Positions 1-9,140 of a stretch of 64,000 nucleotides of DNA are shown here, piece by piece. Position numbers and translations under genes: made by a program. Source of the DNA: an uncultured Bacteroidales bacterium (GTDB lineage: Bacteria > Bacteroidota > Bacteroidia > Bacteroidales > P3). Each line of letters starts with the position of its first letter. The stretch's first letter is position 1. Where the stretch lies: NCBI GenBank assembly GCA_947175635.1, contig CAMWNM010000002.1, positions 1 to 64,000 of the forward strand, in the 5' to 3' direction. The notes beneath the pieces are model-generated. The model was not told the origin of the DNA. It was given only the letters and a program-made list of their open reading frames with translations, and searched no databases.

Positions 1-444
1 GCATATATGTCGACCACAATCCCTCTGTTCCGCAAAGCGGGGATAGAGGTAAATAGTATCTATGAAATATTGAACCTCGGCATTTACATTACCAATGCCG
101 TCAAGACGCCTAAATCGGAATACGCTGTTTCAAAAGAAAGCATTGAAGAAAGTCTGCCGTATCTTGAAAAGGAGCTTGAGCTGTTTCCCAATCTTCAGGT
201 TGTCATGCTAATGGGTGATGTGGCGAAAAAAGCTTTTAATATGATAAGCAAAAAAGCAACTGGGAAAAATGCCGTTCCAAGTATATCTACTTACAAGTTG
301 CGTAATACTGAGATTTTTTATAAAGGATGGCGCATCCTGCCTTCTTATATAATGACAGGTCAAAACCTCCTTATCGAAAAATCAAAGTTTCAAATGGCAT
401 CAGAGGATATTGCCTTGATGTACCGGTTAATTAAAGAATCATGA
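1..444 (+). CDS. Uracil-DNA glycosylase-superfamily-like protein, probably 5'-truncated by the window edge
   Basis: ORF open to the left edge; 'GIYITNAVKTPK...VVMLMGDVAKKAFN...ILPSYIMTGQNLLI' resembles the C-terminal half of UDG-fold proteins. Confidence 0.5.
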   Translation, partial: AYMSTTIPLFRKAGIEVNSIYEILNLGIYITNAVKTPKSEYAVSKESIEESLPYLEKELELFPNLQVVMLMGDVAKKAFNMISKKATGKNAVPSISTYKLRNTEIFYKGWRILPSYIMTGQNLLIEKSKFQMASEDIALMYRLIKES

Positions 445-451
445 TTACAAT

Positions 452-904
452 ATGGCTGTTACACCTGATAACATTCTGAAATATTGCCTTGACAACCTTG
501 AAGGAGTTGTCGAAGTTCGTAGCTGGGGCGAGCGTGGTATTTTCTATAATCCCAGTAGCGTACTGAAACGTGGCGTATATGTCTTGACAATCAAAGAAAA
601 GGATGGTGACAATGACCGAGCTTCCCAACTAGACCGTGTGGGAGCGTGGCGAGTAAATATAGGTGTTCGAAAACAGACATTCCGCACTTTGTTCGGAGAA
701 TTACCCAAACGTCCATGCAAAGGTAGTATTGTGGATATGCCATATAACTTTACTGCAAAGAATGTCATTATGCCGCATCCTGTCTATGCGTGGATGGGTT
801 GGATTTGCGCTTTGAGCCCATCCGAAACGACTTTTGAATCATTGAAGCCATATATCCTCGAATCTTATGAATATGCAAAAGAGAAATTCAGCAAAAGGAA
901 ATAG
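452..904 (+). CDS. DUF6194 family protein
   Basis: 150 aa; 'ASQLDRVGAWRVNIGV...HPVYAWMGWICALSPSE' pattern typical of DUF6194. Confidence 0.65.
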   Translation: MAVTPDNILKYCLDNLEGVVEVRSWGERGIFYNPSSVLKRGVYVLTIKEKDGDNDRASQLDRVGAWRVNIGVRKQTFRTLFGELPKRPCKGSIVDMPYNFTAKNVIMPHPVYAWMGWICALSPSETTFESLKPYILESYEYAKEKFSKRK

Positions 905-1101
905 CCGTTATGATAACAAACATATGTATTGATTGTGTATCACAGTTGCAGTAATTTACCATTGGCGATTGCTCGTTTTGCAGCAGAGCGCAGCGACATA
1001 GCTTTGTGTATGATATTGTTTTAGGCTTTATAAGGTAATTGGAAATGGAAAGAATCACTGATCAATGCATAGTCGCTCGGCAGTTTTCTTAAATAATACA
1101 A

Positions 1102-1143
1102 AAACACCCAATTTTACATTCTTGGGTGTAAAACTGGGTGTTT
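1102..1143 (-). terminator. 17-bp hairpin (one mismatch) just downstream of the minus-strand tRNA-Ser
   Basis: aaacacccaattttaca-ttcttggg-tgtaaaactgggtgttt. Confidence 0.6.
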
Positions 1144-1176
1144 GCTTTGCAATTTGCTGATTTTCAGCATTTATTG

Positions 1177-1263
1177 CGGAGAGAGAGGGATTCGAACCCT
1201 CGGTACCCAAACGGGTACAACGGTTTTCGAGACCGCCCCGATCGACCACTCCGGCATCTCTCC
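1177..1263 (-). tRNA. tRNA-Ser (anticodon CGA)
   Basis: Reverse complement ggagagatgccggagtggtcgatcggggcggtctCGAaaaccgt...ggttcgaatccctctctctccg; 7-bp acceptor stem, long variable arm, TTCGAATC T-loop. Confidence 0.95.
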
Positions 1264-1430
1264 TGAACTACGCTCAACGCATAGTGTTCTGTGGAACGGG
1301 TTGCAAAAGTAGCAAAATATTTTGATGTAACCCCATATCTTAAAAATTCATAATATTAAATTCTTTTAACTTAAAATATTAGGCATCGATTTTTTATTGC
1401 CGGTTCTTTGCCGCATAAAAAACGTGCCTT

Positions 1431-2597
1431 ATGGAAAACACACCGGAAGTATATCCAACACCCGCAAAAACGGCCGTACGGAAAGGCATAAAAGACCTTC
1501 TCGGAGGCATGTGGCTTTTCTTTCTCATGCTAATTTCGTGCGTGCAAGCCGGCGCTTCCTCCACCTTTCCTGCACCGGTACAAACCGATACCTTTTACCG
1601 GATTGCCTTCTACAATGCCGAGAACTTTTTCGACTGCCTGCACGATTCAGGTAAAAACGATCATGACTTTACCCCTACGGGAATCAAAGGTTGGGGCAAA
1701 ACCAAATACACCAACAAGCGCAACAATCTCTTCAAGGTCATCGCCGCCCTCAATGCCGCTTGTCCGCTGGCGGCTCTCGGCATGGCCGAAATCGAAAACG
1801 CCCGCGTGCTGCGCGACTTGTGCATGGGCACCCCTTTGCGCTACCTGCAATTCGACTTCGTTCATTTTGAAAGCCCCGATCCTCGCGGCATCGATGTAGC
1901 CCTGCTTTACCGTAAAGACATCCTCCGGATCGATACCGCCTTTATACACCCGCTGATCATTCCACCCGACACAACCGCCCGCACCCGCGACATCCTGTAT
2001 GTACGGGCAACCCCTCGAAAGGGGGTGAACCTACCCGACACACTGCACCTTTTCGTGAACCATTTCCCCTCCAAATACGGCGGGGTACAGGAAACCGACC
2101 ACAAAAGGGCTGCGGCCGCACGCTTGCTGCGGAAGGCCTTAGACAGCATTGCATGCCGCCATCCTTCAGCCTTCGTGCTCGCCATGGGCGATTTCAACAC
2201 CGTGCCGGAAGACAGTGCGCTCTATCTCCTGCGAACCGACCCTTATGTAAACCTTATGCACAACAAAAACTGGCACGGCAATAAAGGCAGCCACAAATTC
2301 AGGGAAACCTGGAGCACGATAGACCACATCATCGTGCACCGTTCCGTCCTGAATCAAGTGAAAATGCAACAATCCTTCCGTTTCGATCCGCCCTTTTTAC
2401 TGCAAACCGATGAAAAATACATGGGGGAAAAACCCTTCCGAACCTTTTACGGAGCCAAACATCTGGGCGGATACAGCGACCACCTGCCGGTTTATGTGGA
2501 TATCCTCCAAACAAAACAACCGGAAAACGCCTGCAAGCAAACGTTTTCCGGTTGTCCACCCCAACAAACAAAGATAACTTATCCGCACTTGGAATAA
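1431..2597 (+). CDS. Endonuclease/exonuclease/phosphatase (EEP) family protein, exported or lipoprotein-like
   Basis: 'FYRIAFYNAENFFD', 'GMAEIENARVLRDL', 'LAMGDFNTVPEDS', 'GGYSDHLPVYVDI' EEP motifs; hydrophobic N terminus. Confidence 0.88.
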   Translation: MENTPEVYPTPAKTAVRKGIKDLLGGMWLFFLMLISCVQAGASSTFPAPVQTDTFYRIAFYNAENFFDCLHDSGKNDHDFTPTGIKGWGKTKYTNKRNNLFKVIAALNAACPLAALGMAEIENARVLRDLCMGTPLRYLQFDFVHFESPDPRGIDVALLYRKDILRIDTAFIHPLIIPPDTTARTRDILYVRATPRKGVNLPDTLHLFVNHFPSKYGGVQETDHKRAAAARLLRKALDSIACRHPSAFVLAMGDFNTVPEDSALYLLRTDPYVNLMHNKNWHGNKGSHKFRETWSTIDHIIVHRSVLNQVKMQQSFRFDPPFLLQTDEKYMGEKPFRTFYGAKHLGGYSDHLPVYVDILQTKQPENACKQTFSGCPPQQTKITYPHLE

Positions 2598-5458
2598 CCG
2601 CAGGAAGGACAAGTAAGGCAACCTTCCTTGTAAACCAAACCGGGTTCGCCACATTCAGGACATTTGGTTTTTTCGGCGATGGTTCCGTTGGGAATGTATT
2701 TCTTCAAGGCTCTCACCACACCGTTCTTCCAGGTATTGATCTGGTCGTCGGAACCCAACTTGAGGCCGTTGATCAAATCGATGATTTTAGGCAGATCCGC
2801 ACCCTGGCGCAAAATACTCGAAATCAAAATCGCATAATTCCAATATGTTTCATCGAAAGTACGCGAAAGCCCTTCCCAATGCACACGATAACCGTCTTTA
2901 TCCTTGAACTCGAAGTCGTAGCGCGCCTGGGCGTTCTCATCCTTGCGCACACGGATAATCTCGCCCTTGTTCACAAACGAAGGCAAGGGAAAGTCTTCCG
3001 CCCGGCCGGTGAATATTTCGTAAGGACGGCCTTCATATAAGCCCACTACCGCAATCCACTTCTCATAGTCGTTCTGGAAACGGACTACATCGGCCTGCAA
3101 CACATCGGGACGGGAAGGCGCTTTGGGGGGCTCCACCGTTTCCTTTTTCTTATCGGCAATCAAAACGCCGGAACGGGAACCGTCCCGGTAAATCGTCATG
3201 CCCTTACAGCCGCTTTCCCATGCGGTGCGGTAAATCTCGCTCACCAATTCTTCCTTGGTCTGATTGGGAACATTCACGGTAACACTGATGGAATGGTCAA
3301 CCCACTTCTGCACCGCCCCCTGCATCTTCACCTTGCTTACCCAGTCTATATCGGTAGAAAGGGCCTTGTAGTAAGGCGACTGGGCAATCAAGGCCTGCAA
3401 TTCCTCTTCGGAATAGGCATTGAGGTTGGCCGTATCGTGCCCCGTAACCTTAAGCCATTCGAGAAACTTGGGATGAACCACGGTATATTCTTCAAAGGAA
3501 TCCCCTACCTCATCCACAAAGTCCACCCGCACGCCTTTTTCTCCCGGATTCACCTTACGACGCCGTTTGTAAGCAAGCATGAACGCAGGTTCGATACCGG
3601 AGGTAGTCTGTGTACAGATACTTACACTGCCGGTAGGCGCCACTGTCAACAAAGCGATGTTGCGACGACCGTATCGGGCCATGTTTTCGTAAAGTTCCGG
3701 TTCGGCTTCCCGCAAACGATTGATAAACGGATTGGCCGCCTCACGCTTGGTATCGTAAACAGGGAAAGCCCCTCTTTCCTTGGCCATCTCAACCGATGAA
3801 CCATAAGCGGCCAACGCCAGATTTTTATGTACTTCCACCGAGAAATCGGTAGCATCCTCGGTGCCGTAACGCAAACCGAGCGCGGCCAACATATCCCCTT
3901 CTGCGGTAATACCCAAACCTGTACGGCGGCCTTGACGGCTTCTGTCCTGGATCTTGAGCCAGAGTTCCGTTTCGGTGCGCTTCACGTCTTCCGTTTCCGG
4001 ATCCTGCCCCACTTTGGCAAGAATACGATCCACATGCTCCAGTTCCAAATCAATAATGTCATCCATAAAACGCTGCGCCACACGAACATGGCTACGGAAA
4101 AGAGACATATTGAATTTGGCTTCCGGCGTAAAGGGATTTTCTACGTAGCTATAAAGGTTGAGCGCCAGCAAACGGCAACTGTCGTAGGGACAGAGAGGTA
4201 TCTCGCCGCAAGGATTGGTGGAAACGGTGCGGAAACCGAGGTCCGCATAGCAATCGGGCACCGATTCCTTGATGATCGTATCCCAGAACAAAACACCGGG
4301 CTCGGCCGATTTCCATGCATTGTGGATGATCTTATTCCATATCTTGCGGGCGTCCACCTTCTTTACGTAAACGGGATTGGCCGAATCAATGGGATATTGC
4401 TGAATGAAAGGCTGACCCGAAACCACGGCCTGCATGAACTCATCGGTAAGCTTTACCGAAACATTGGCGCCCGTTACCTTGCCCTCTTCCAGTTTGGCAT
4501 CGATAAAACGTTCCGAATCGGGATGTTTGATACTGATACTCAACATTAAGGCACCGCGACGACCATCCTGCGCCACTTCGCGCGTAGAGTTGGAATAACG
4601 TTCCATGAAAGGCACGATACCGGTGCTGGTAAGCGCGCTGTTCTTTACCGGACTTCCCGTAGGACGGATATGCGAAAGATCGTGTCCCACCCCACCGCGA
4701 CGTTTCATGAGCTGCACCTGTTCCTCATCTATCTTCATGATGCCGCCGTAAGAATCGGAACTGCCCCGGTTGCCGATAACAAAGCAATTGGAAAGAGAGG
4801 ATACCTGGAACTTATTGCCGATGCCCGCCATCGGGCTGCCCTGCGGAATGAGATAGCGGAAATCCTTCATCAACTGATAGGCTTCCTCGGCCGACACCGG
4901 ATTGGGATACTTGCTTTCGATACGCGCCAATTCACCGGCGATACGGCGGTGCATATCATCGGGGGTCTTTTCGTATATGTTCCCTTCGCTGTCTTTAAGC
5001 GCATACTTGTTCATCCACACCGTGGCGGCGAGGGAATCCCCCTTGAAATATTCGGTGGAAGCCGCCAATATGTCTTCGTGCGCATAGGCCTCGGGCTGCT
5101 TTTCGATGGGTTCCTGTTCAGGCATTACTTTGCTCATATCCAAATTACCTCTTTGTTCTTTCAGTTTGTTGTAAGGATGGGTAACCGCCCGTGGCTCGGT
5201 GTCGGTCGGAACATCCGCCAGACGCGTTTCGGAGATCATTTCTCCCGCATGGACGCCAGAAAATAAATCCGCCTGCATATCTCGCTGTATATTATTGTTT
5301 TTTAATCTTCCTACCGGCAAAAATTCATCCTCCCCTATCGCATATACAAACCGAACCCCACACACCTCCCTTGACACGCTGTCGGGGAATATTTTTTCAA
5401 ATTCCTGATTTTCTTGAAATTTCAGCTTCCCGAAACCAAAAACCATAGCGATGAACAA
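2579..5458 (-). CDS. nrdJ: Adenosylcobalamin-dependent ribonucleoside-diphosphate reductase (class II)
   Basis: 'STNPCGEIPL', 'APTGSVSICTQTTSGIEP', C-terminal zinc ribbon 'CPECGEPGLVYKEGCLTCPSCGYSKCG'; true start probably downstream of 5458. Confidence 0.9.
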   Translation of the reverse strand: MFIAMVFGFGKLKFQENQEFEKIFPDSVSREVCGVRFVYAIGEDEFLPVGRLKNNNIQRDMQADLFSGVHAGEMISETRLADVPTDTEPRAVTHPYNKLKEQRGNLDMSKVMPEQEPIEKQPEAYAHEDILAASTEYFKGDSLAATVWMNKYALKDSEGNIYEKTPDDMHRRIAGELARIESKYPNPVSAEEAYQLMKDFRYLIPQGSPMAGIGNKFQVSSLSNCFVIGNRGSSDSYGGIMKIDEEQVQLMKRRGGVGHDLSHIRPTGSPVKNSALTSTGIVPFMERYSNSTREVAQDGRRGALMLSISIKHPDSERFIDAKLEEGKVTGANVSVKLTDEFMQAVVSGQPFIQQYPIDSANPVYVKKVDARKIWNKIIHNAWKSAEPGVLFWDTIIKESVPDCYADLGFRTVSTNPCGEIPLCPYDSCRLLALNLYSYVENPFTPEAKFNMSLFRSHVRVAQRFMDDIIDLELEHVDRILAKVGQDPETEDVKRTETELWLKIQDRSRQGRRTGLGITAEGDMLAALGLRYGTEDATDFSVEVHKNLALAAYGSSVEMAKERGAFPVYDTKREAANPFINRLREAEPELYENMARYGRRNIALLTVAPTGSVSICTQTTSGIEPAFMLAYKRRRKVNPGEKGVRVDFVDEVGDSFEEYTVVHPKFLEWLKVTGHDTANLNAYSEEELQALIAQSPYYKALSTDIDWVSKVKMQGAVQKWVDHSISVTVNVPNQTKEELVSEIYRTAWESGCKGMTIYRDGSRSGVLIADKKKETVEPPKAPSRPDVLQADVVRFQNDYEKWIAVVGLYEGRPYEIFTGRAEDFPLPSFVNKGEIIRVRKDENAQARYDFEFKDKDGYRVHWEGLSRTFDETYWNYAILISSILRQGADLPKIIDLINGLKLGSDDQINTWKNGVVRALKKYIPNGTIAEKTKCPECGEPGLVYKEGCLTCPSCGYSKCG

Positions 5459-5647
5459 AATTAGAGGCTTTTTCCAACTCTCCCATTCTTCCCCTTTCCG
5501 ATATTATAAACATTGCTTGTTGGTTTCTTTTTTTTTATACACAAACACATGTTTAACAATAAACTACAGGTGCATCGCCATTTTTCAACACGATATTAAC
5601 AAGCGGAATTCAGAAAGTTTTATAAGCGGTAAAATTTCCAATTCTTC

Positions 5648-6400
5648 CTATGCTTCGCGAAGCAGATTTTCACAAAGTTCCACCATGCCTTCGGCGGCAC
5701 GTTTCTGAATGAAATGAACGGAATTGGCAATGCGGCTCAGATCGGGACGGGCGGGATCCACCAGATAAACGGGAATGTCTTTCCTTACCGCAAACACCAG
5801 GGAAGCGGCCGGATAAACAGCCAACGAGGTACCGCATACCACCAGAATGTCGGCCGTGGAGGCGATACGGCAGGCCGGGTCGTAGTTGGGTACCGATTCA
5901 CCGAAAAACACCACATGAGGCCGCAACAAATCACCGTACGGGTCTTTGGCATCCAATGCTTGCTTCCAGACCCGGGCGTAACAGTCAACATCCTGCCCCG
6001 CTTCCACCGCTTTCACCGCTTCCTGCCAACCCTCTATGGCATAGATACGGTCGGCGTGGCTGAGGCTGCGCAACTTGCTCAACTCGCCGTGCAGATGCGT
6101 GATTTTGGTACTGCCGGCCCGTTCGTGCAGGTCGTCTATGTTTTGAGTAATCACTTCCACTTCGTAGGCCTGCTCCAAGGAGGCGATGGCCGTATGGGCC
6201 GGATTAGCCCGCTTCTGGAGCAGTTCCCGCCGACGGATATTGTAGAAATCGATAACTGTGGGACGGTTATGCACCAAGGCCTCGGGGGTACAGACATCTT
6301 CTATCCGGTAGTTGGCCCAAAGACCGTCGGAATCCCTGAAAGTGGCGATGCCGCTGTCGGCACTCACGCCCGCCCCGGTAAAAACAACTATTTTTTTCAT
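5648..6400 (-). CDS. cobB: NAD-dependent protein deacylase, Sir2/CobB family
   Basis: 'VVFTGAGVSADSGIATFRDSDGLW', 'TQNIDDLHERAGS', 'LHGEL', 'VVCGTSLAVYPAASL'. Confidence 0.93.
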   Translation of the reverse strand: MKKIVVFTGAGVSADSGIATFRDSDGLWANYRIEDVCTPEALVHNRPTVIDFYNIRRRELLQKRANPAHTAIASLEQAYEVEVITQNIDDLHERAGSTKITHLHGELSKLRSLSHADRIYAIEGWQEAVKAVEAGQDVDCYARVWKQALDAKDPYGDLLRPHVVFFGESVPNYDPACRIASTADILVVCGTSLAVYPAASLVFAVRKDIPVYLVDPARPDLSRIANSVHFIQKRAAEGMVELCENLLREA

Positions 6401-6437
6401 CTCTTCTATCTATTATCTATGTTATGGATAAAACAAT

Positions 6438-6788
6438 TTATTTAAAGTGTCGTTTGATGCGCGCGCGATCTTCGTTCGCCTTTTCGCTTTTGTGGTACAG
6501 CTCAATATATACGATTCTACCCTCTTGTTCGAAATACGCATAAACCAAACGGAAACCGCTCTGTACCCCCTTTCCTTTAAACGAGCGGCTGGCTATCTTC
6601 TTTACTTTGATAACACAGGTTTCGATCCCCAAACCCTCTATTCTAAAACTGAAGGCGGGATTGGCATCGGGATTGGTTTTCAAAACCATTCCAAGCACTT
6701 CGATATCCTTATCCAGCGTACGGTATTTTTTCGACAGACGCCTTAAATCCTTATCGAACTCCTCCAGTTTCCCGATATTAATCATCAT
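6438..6788 (-). CDS. RelE/HigB-like toxin of a type II TA module
   Basis: 116 aa; 'FRIEGLGIETCVIKVKKIASRSFKGKGVQSGFRLVYAYFEQEGRIVYIELYHKSEKANED'; 11-bp overlap with the upstream antitoxin gene. Confidence 0.7.
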   Translation of the reverse strand: MMINIGKLEEFDKDLRRLSKKYRTLDKDIEVLGMVLKTNPDANPAFSFRIEGLGIETCVIKVKKIASRSFKGKGVQSGFRLVYAYFEQEGRIVYIELYHKSEKANEDRARIKRHFK

Positions 6789-7575
6789 CCCCGCTGTTAT
6801 AGGTTCTCACCGAATATGGCACATCCCGATAAAATACCAACTCGTAATCAATGGGCTGAAGTTCCTTGGCGGCTTTCCACGGCATATCCCCGTGCGAATA
6901 TTCACTTATTTCCGCTGCAGACATTCCGCTCAATTTGTCGAGAACATTTTTCACCACTTCCAGTTCCGCACCGTTGAACAGTTTTTTATTCGCACTTACC
7001 AACGGCAGATAGCGTTTTTGAGAATAGCCAAAATAATCTACCGTCAAGGACTTTAGTTGTCCCGCGACCTCCATATCGCTCAAAACCGCAGAAACTTCCC
7101 GGGGAACCGGGCCGTTGGCCAACTTTCTGTATGTCGCTCCCGAAAGATGTTCTTCGTAAAGCTCATAGTAATTGAAATCACAGAAATAAAGAAGTTTATA
7201 CAACACCGTCTCTCCGATATTGGGCTTTCCCGCACAACGTTCCAAGATATACAATATCAGGTTGATCAACTTTTCTTTATTCAACCGAGGTTGCGACTGA
7301 CGCACCACCGGTTCGGAATTTTCCTGTTTTTCCATATCGGAAGGCTTATCGTATTTGAAATCCGCCGACATAATCTCATCCAGTGAGAAATTCAATATAT
7401 TGGAAAACTTAAGCAGTTCTATTGCGCTGACATTCCTTTTCCCCAATTCGATTTGCGTTAAAGATGGCCGGGAAATACCGGTTTCAGAAGCTAATCTTTC
7501 CTGAGAAATCTTGCCTCTGGTTCGAAAATACGCAATTCTCTTTCCTATTTCCTTATTATCTAAAACAGTTTTCAT
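6778..7575 (-). CDS. Antitoxin: XRE-type HTH plus Panacea (DUF4065) domain
   Basis: N-terminal HTH 'SQERLASETGISRPSLTQIELGKRNVS'; C-terminal 'LYKLLYFCDFNYYELYEEHLSGATYRKLANGPVPREV' DUF4065 signature. Confidence 0.85.
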   Translation of the reverse strand: MKTVLDNKEIGKRIAYFRTRGKISQERLASETGISRPSLTQIELGKRNVSAIELLKFSNILNFSLDEIMSADFKYDKPSDMEKQENSEPVVRQSQPRLNKEKLINLILYILERCAGKPNIGETVLYKLLYFCDFNYYELYEEHLSGATYRKLANGPVPREVSAVLSDMEVAGQLKSLTVDYFGYSQKRYLPLVSANKKLFNGAELEVVKNVLDKLSGMSAAEISEYSHGDMPWKAAKELQPIDYELVFYRDVPYSVRTYNSGDDD

Positions 7576-7600
7576 TTCCTATCCTACCTCTTTGATATGG

Positions 7601-7608
7601 CAAAGATA
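7601..7608 (-). promoter_or_regulatory. Bacteroidetes -7 element (TATCTTTG) for the TA operon, inside an inverted repeat
   Basis: Plus strand caaagata = TATCTTTG on minus, 26 nt upstream of the antitoxin ATG. Confidence 0.6.
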
Positions 7609-7689
7609 GGGAATTGTTTTGATTTAAAACATAGGCTTGTATTATTTTCTTACAAAACAACGATATGAAACAAACAATCTCCTATCTTT
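7602..7689. repeat. 17-bp inverted repeat (2 mismatches) flanking the TA promoter
   Basis: aaagatagggaattgtt (7602-7618) versus reverse complement of aacaatctcctatcttt (7673-7689). Confidence 0.75.
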
Positions 7690-8096
7690 ACAATCAAATT
7701 AGCCACGCATTATATTCATCGCCATTCTGACCTATAAGAAACCTTTGGAGGAGACTGACCGCTTCCTGTAGCCGCACCGTGATTTTTTATCCGTGCATTA
7801 CGCGGCAAGAGACCTCATCTCCTCCGGGCCGCAGACACCGAAAAGGCGGCGTCATCATGCTTGAGGCTAACAGCCGTCAGCCTCAAAGCGCGCCCCGAGA
7901 AGACGTACCGCCAAGTGGAACTGAACACCGTGGAAAGCATAGTCGTGTTCCGCACCGTGAAATAATTACGATATTTGTCCAATAGGTCACTAGGCCTTAT
8001 CTTCGCAGGGCAAAAAAAAACCCGGATTCATCACCAGCATCTAGAAACTGGGAGAGGAACACCCGGGACTGCGTTGCAAATATAGACACGAAAACG

Positions 8097-8756
8097 ATGC
8101 AAACCAAATATTTCTTTGAAAAAGTTTTTTCGACAGAGCGAATGGGACGCTACTATGCGGCTCATCCACAAGATGAAGCTTTAGCTATCGCACACTATCA
8201 ATCAAACATAGAGTTGTCAAGTTCATTCTACGCTTGCCTTTCTGTTTTCGAGGTGGCATTAAGAAATTCTCTTAACAGGGAATTGAAAACAAAATTCGGC
8301 CAAGAGGATTGGTATCGTTTACTCCATTCCACGCCAGGATTAAACGGTTTGAATTACTATATAACCGAAGCACAACGACATATCAGCAATCGAGGTGAAA
8401 TCGTCACGGCATCTAAAATAGTGGCCGAACTCACTTTTGGCTTTTGGGTATCGCTGATGAACAGCCAATACGAAAAGGTGTTATGGCATGATTTACGACG
8501 CGCTTTCCCTTATATGCCCAAAGAACTGCGAAAAAGAAAAAACATTTCCGCTCCGCTGAACAATTTTCGGACTTTCAGGAACAGGGTGTTCCACAATGAA
8601 CCCATCTGTTGGAGTCGTACCTATATTGATAAGATACATAAAGAGATTTTGCAGACATTATCTTGGATCAACAAGGATATTCCTATTTGGCTAAAGGAGT
8701 TTGACACCGTAGATATGGTGTTGAATCAGATCTCGGAACGGCTGGGATGGCAATAA
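8097..8756 (+). CDS. Abi-like (AbiD/F-type) protein with HEPN-like RNase motif
   Basis: 219 aa; 'RMGRYYAAHPQDEALAIAHYQSNIELSSSFYACLSVFEVALRNSL' and 'FRTFRNRVFHNEPI' (Rx4-6H HEPN motif). Confidence 0.75.
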   Translation: MQTKYFFEKVFSTERMGRYYAAHPQDEALAIAHYQSNIELSSSFYACLSVFEVALRNSLNRELKTKFGQEDWYRLLHSTPGLNGLNYYITEAQRHISNRGEIVTASKIVAELTFGFWVSLMNSQYEKVLWHDLRRAFPYMPKELRKRKNISAPLNNFRTFRNRVFHNEPICWSRTYIDKIHKEILQTLSWINKDIPIWLKEFDTVDMVLNQISERLGWQ

Positions 8757-8858
8757 TCAAAAAACACCTTTCCACTTTTTGTCTAATAGACCGGCTTTTC
8801 AACTATTGTGTGTCGCCTATTCTTTATGTTAAACTTGGTTGCTTGAGAGACCCATCTA

Positions 8859-9140
8859 TTAACTCTTACTGAGATTGATTTCAGCAAACTTTATATCTTC
8901 ATCTAAGATAAAGTCTGGTGCTTTAATATCGGGAAGTAGATACTCTTCTTTATCCGGCATTACGTTAAGTATAGCATCATCAGATATACTCAGATGTGAG
9001 CGTATTGTTTTAAAGAATTTCACTTCCGAGTATTGTATAAGGCTATCGGCTTCTATCATTTCTATTGCAATCCGAATGATTTCGAGTTGCTCTTCGTTAG
9101 AGAAGCTATTGTTATCTAATAGGTGCTTGATTCGGCGTTC
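8859..9140 (-). pseudogene. TerB-like helical protein, apparently lacking its 5' part (ORF formally runs to 9290)
   Basis: 'NEEQLEIIRIAIEMIEADSLIQYSEVKFFKTIRSHLSISDDAIL' resembles TerB; upstream extension overlaps a plus-strand ORF. Confidence 0.45.

Noticed and set aside
2579-5640. Cobalamin riboswitch upstream of the B12-dependent RNR
   Set aside because: No recognisable B12-box or extended leader structure found by eye upstream of 5458.
5648-6400. Sir2 protein next to a TA module as a possible NADase defence system
   Set aside because: Sequence is a canonical stand-alone CobB deacylase (GAGVSADSGIATFRDSDGLW, TQNIDDLHERAG) with no fused effector domain.
7779-7985. 68-aa ORF as a gene
   Set aside because: Short, no RBS context or recognisable composition; an alternative frame looks more protein-like as a remnant.
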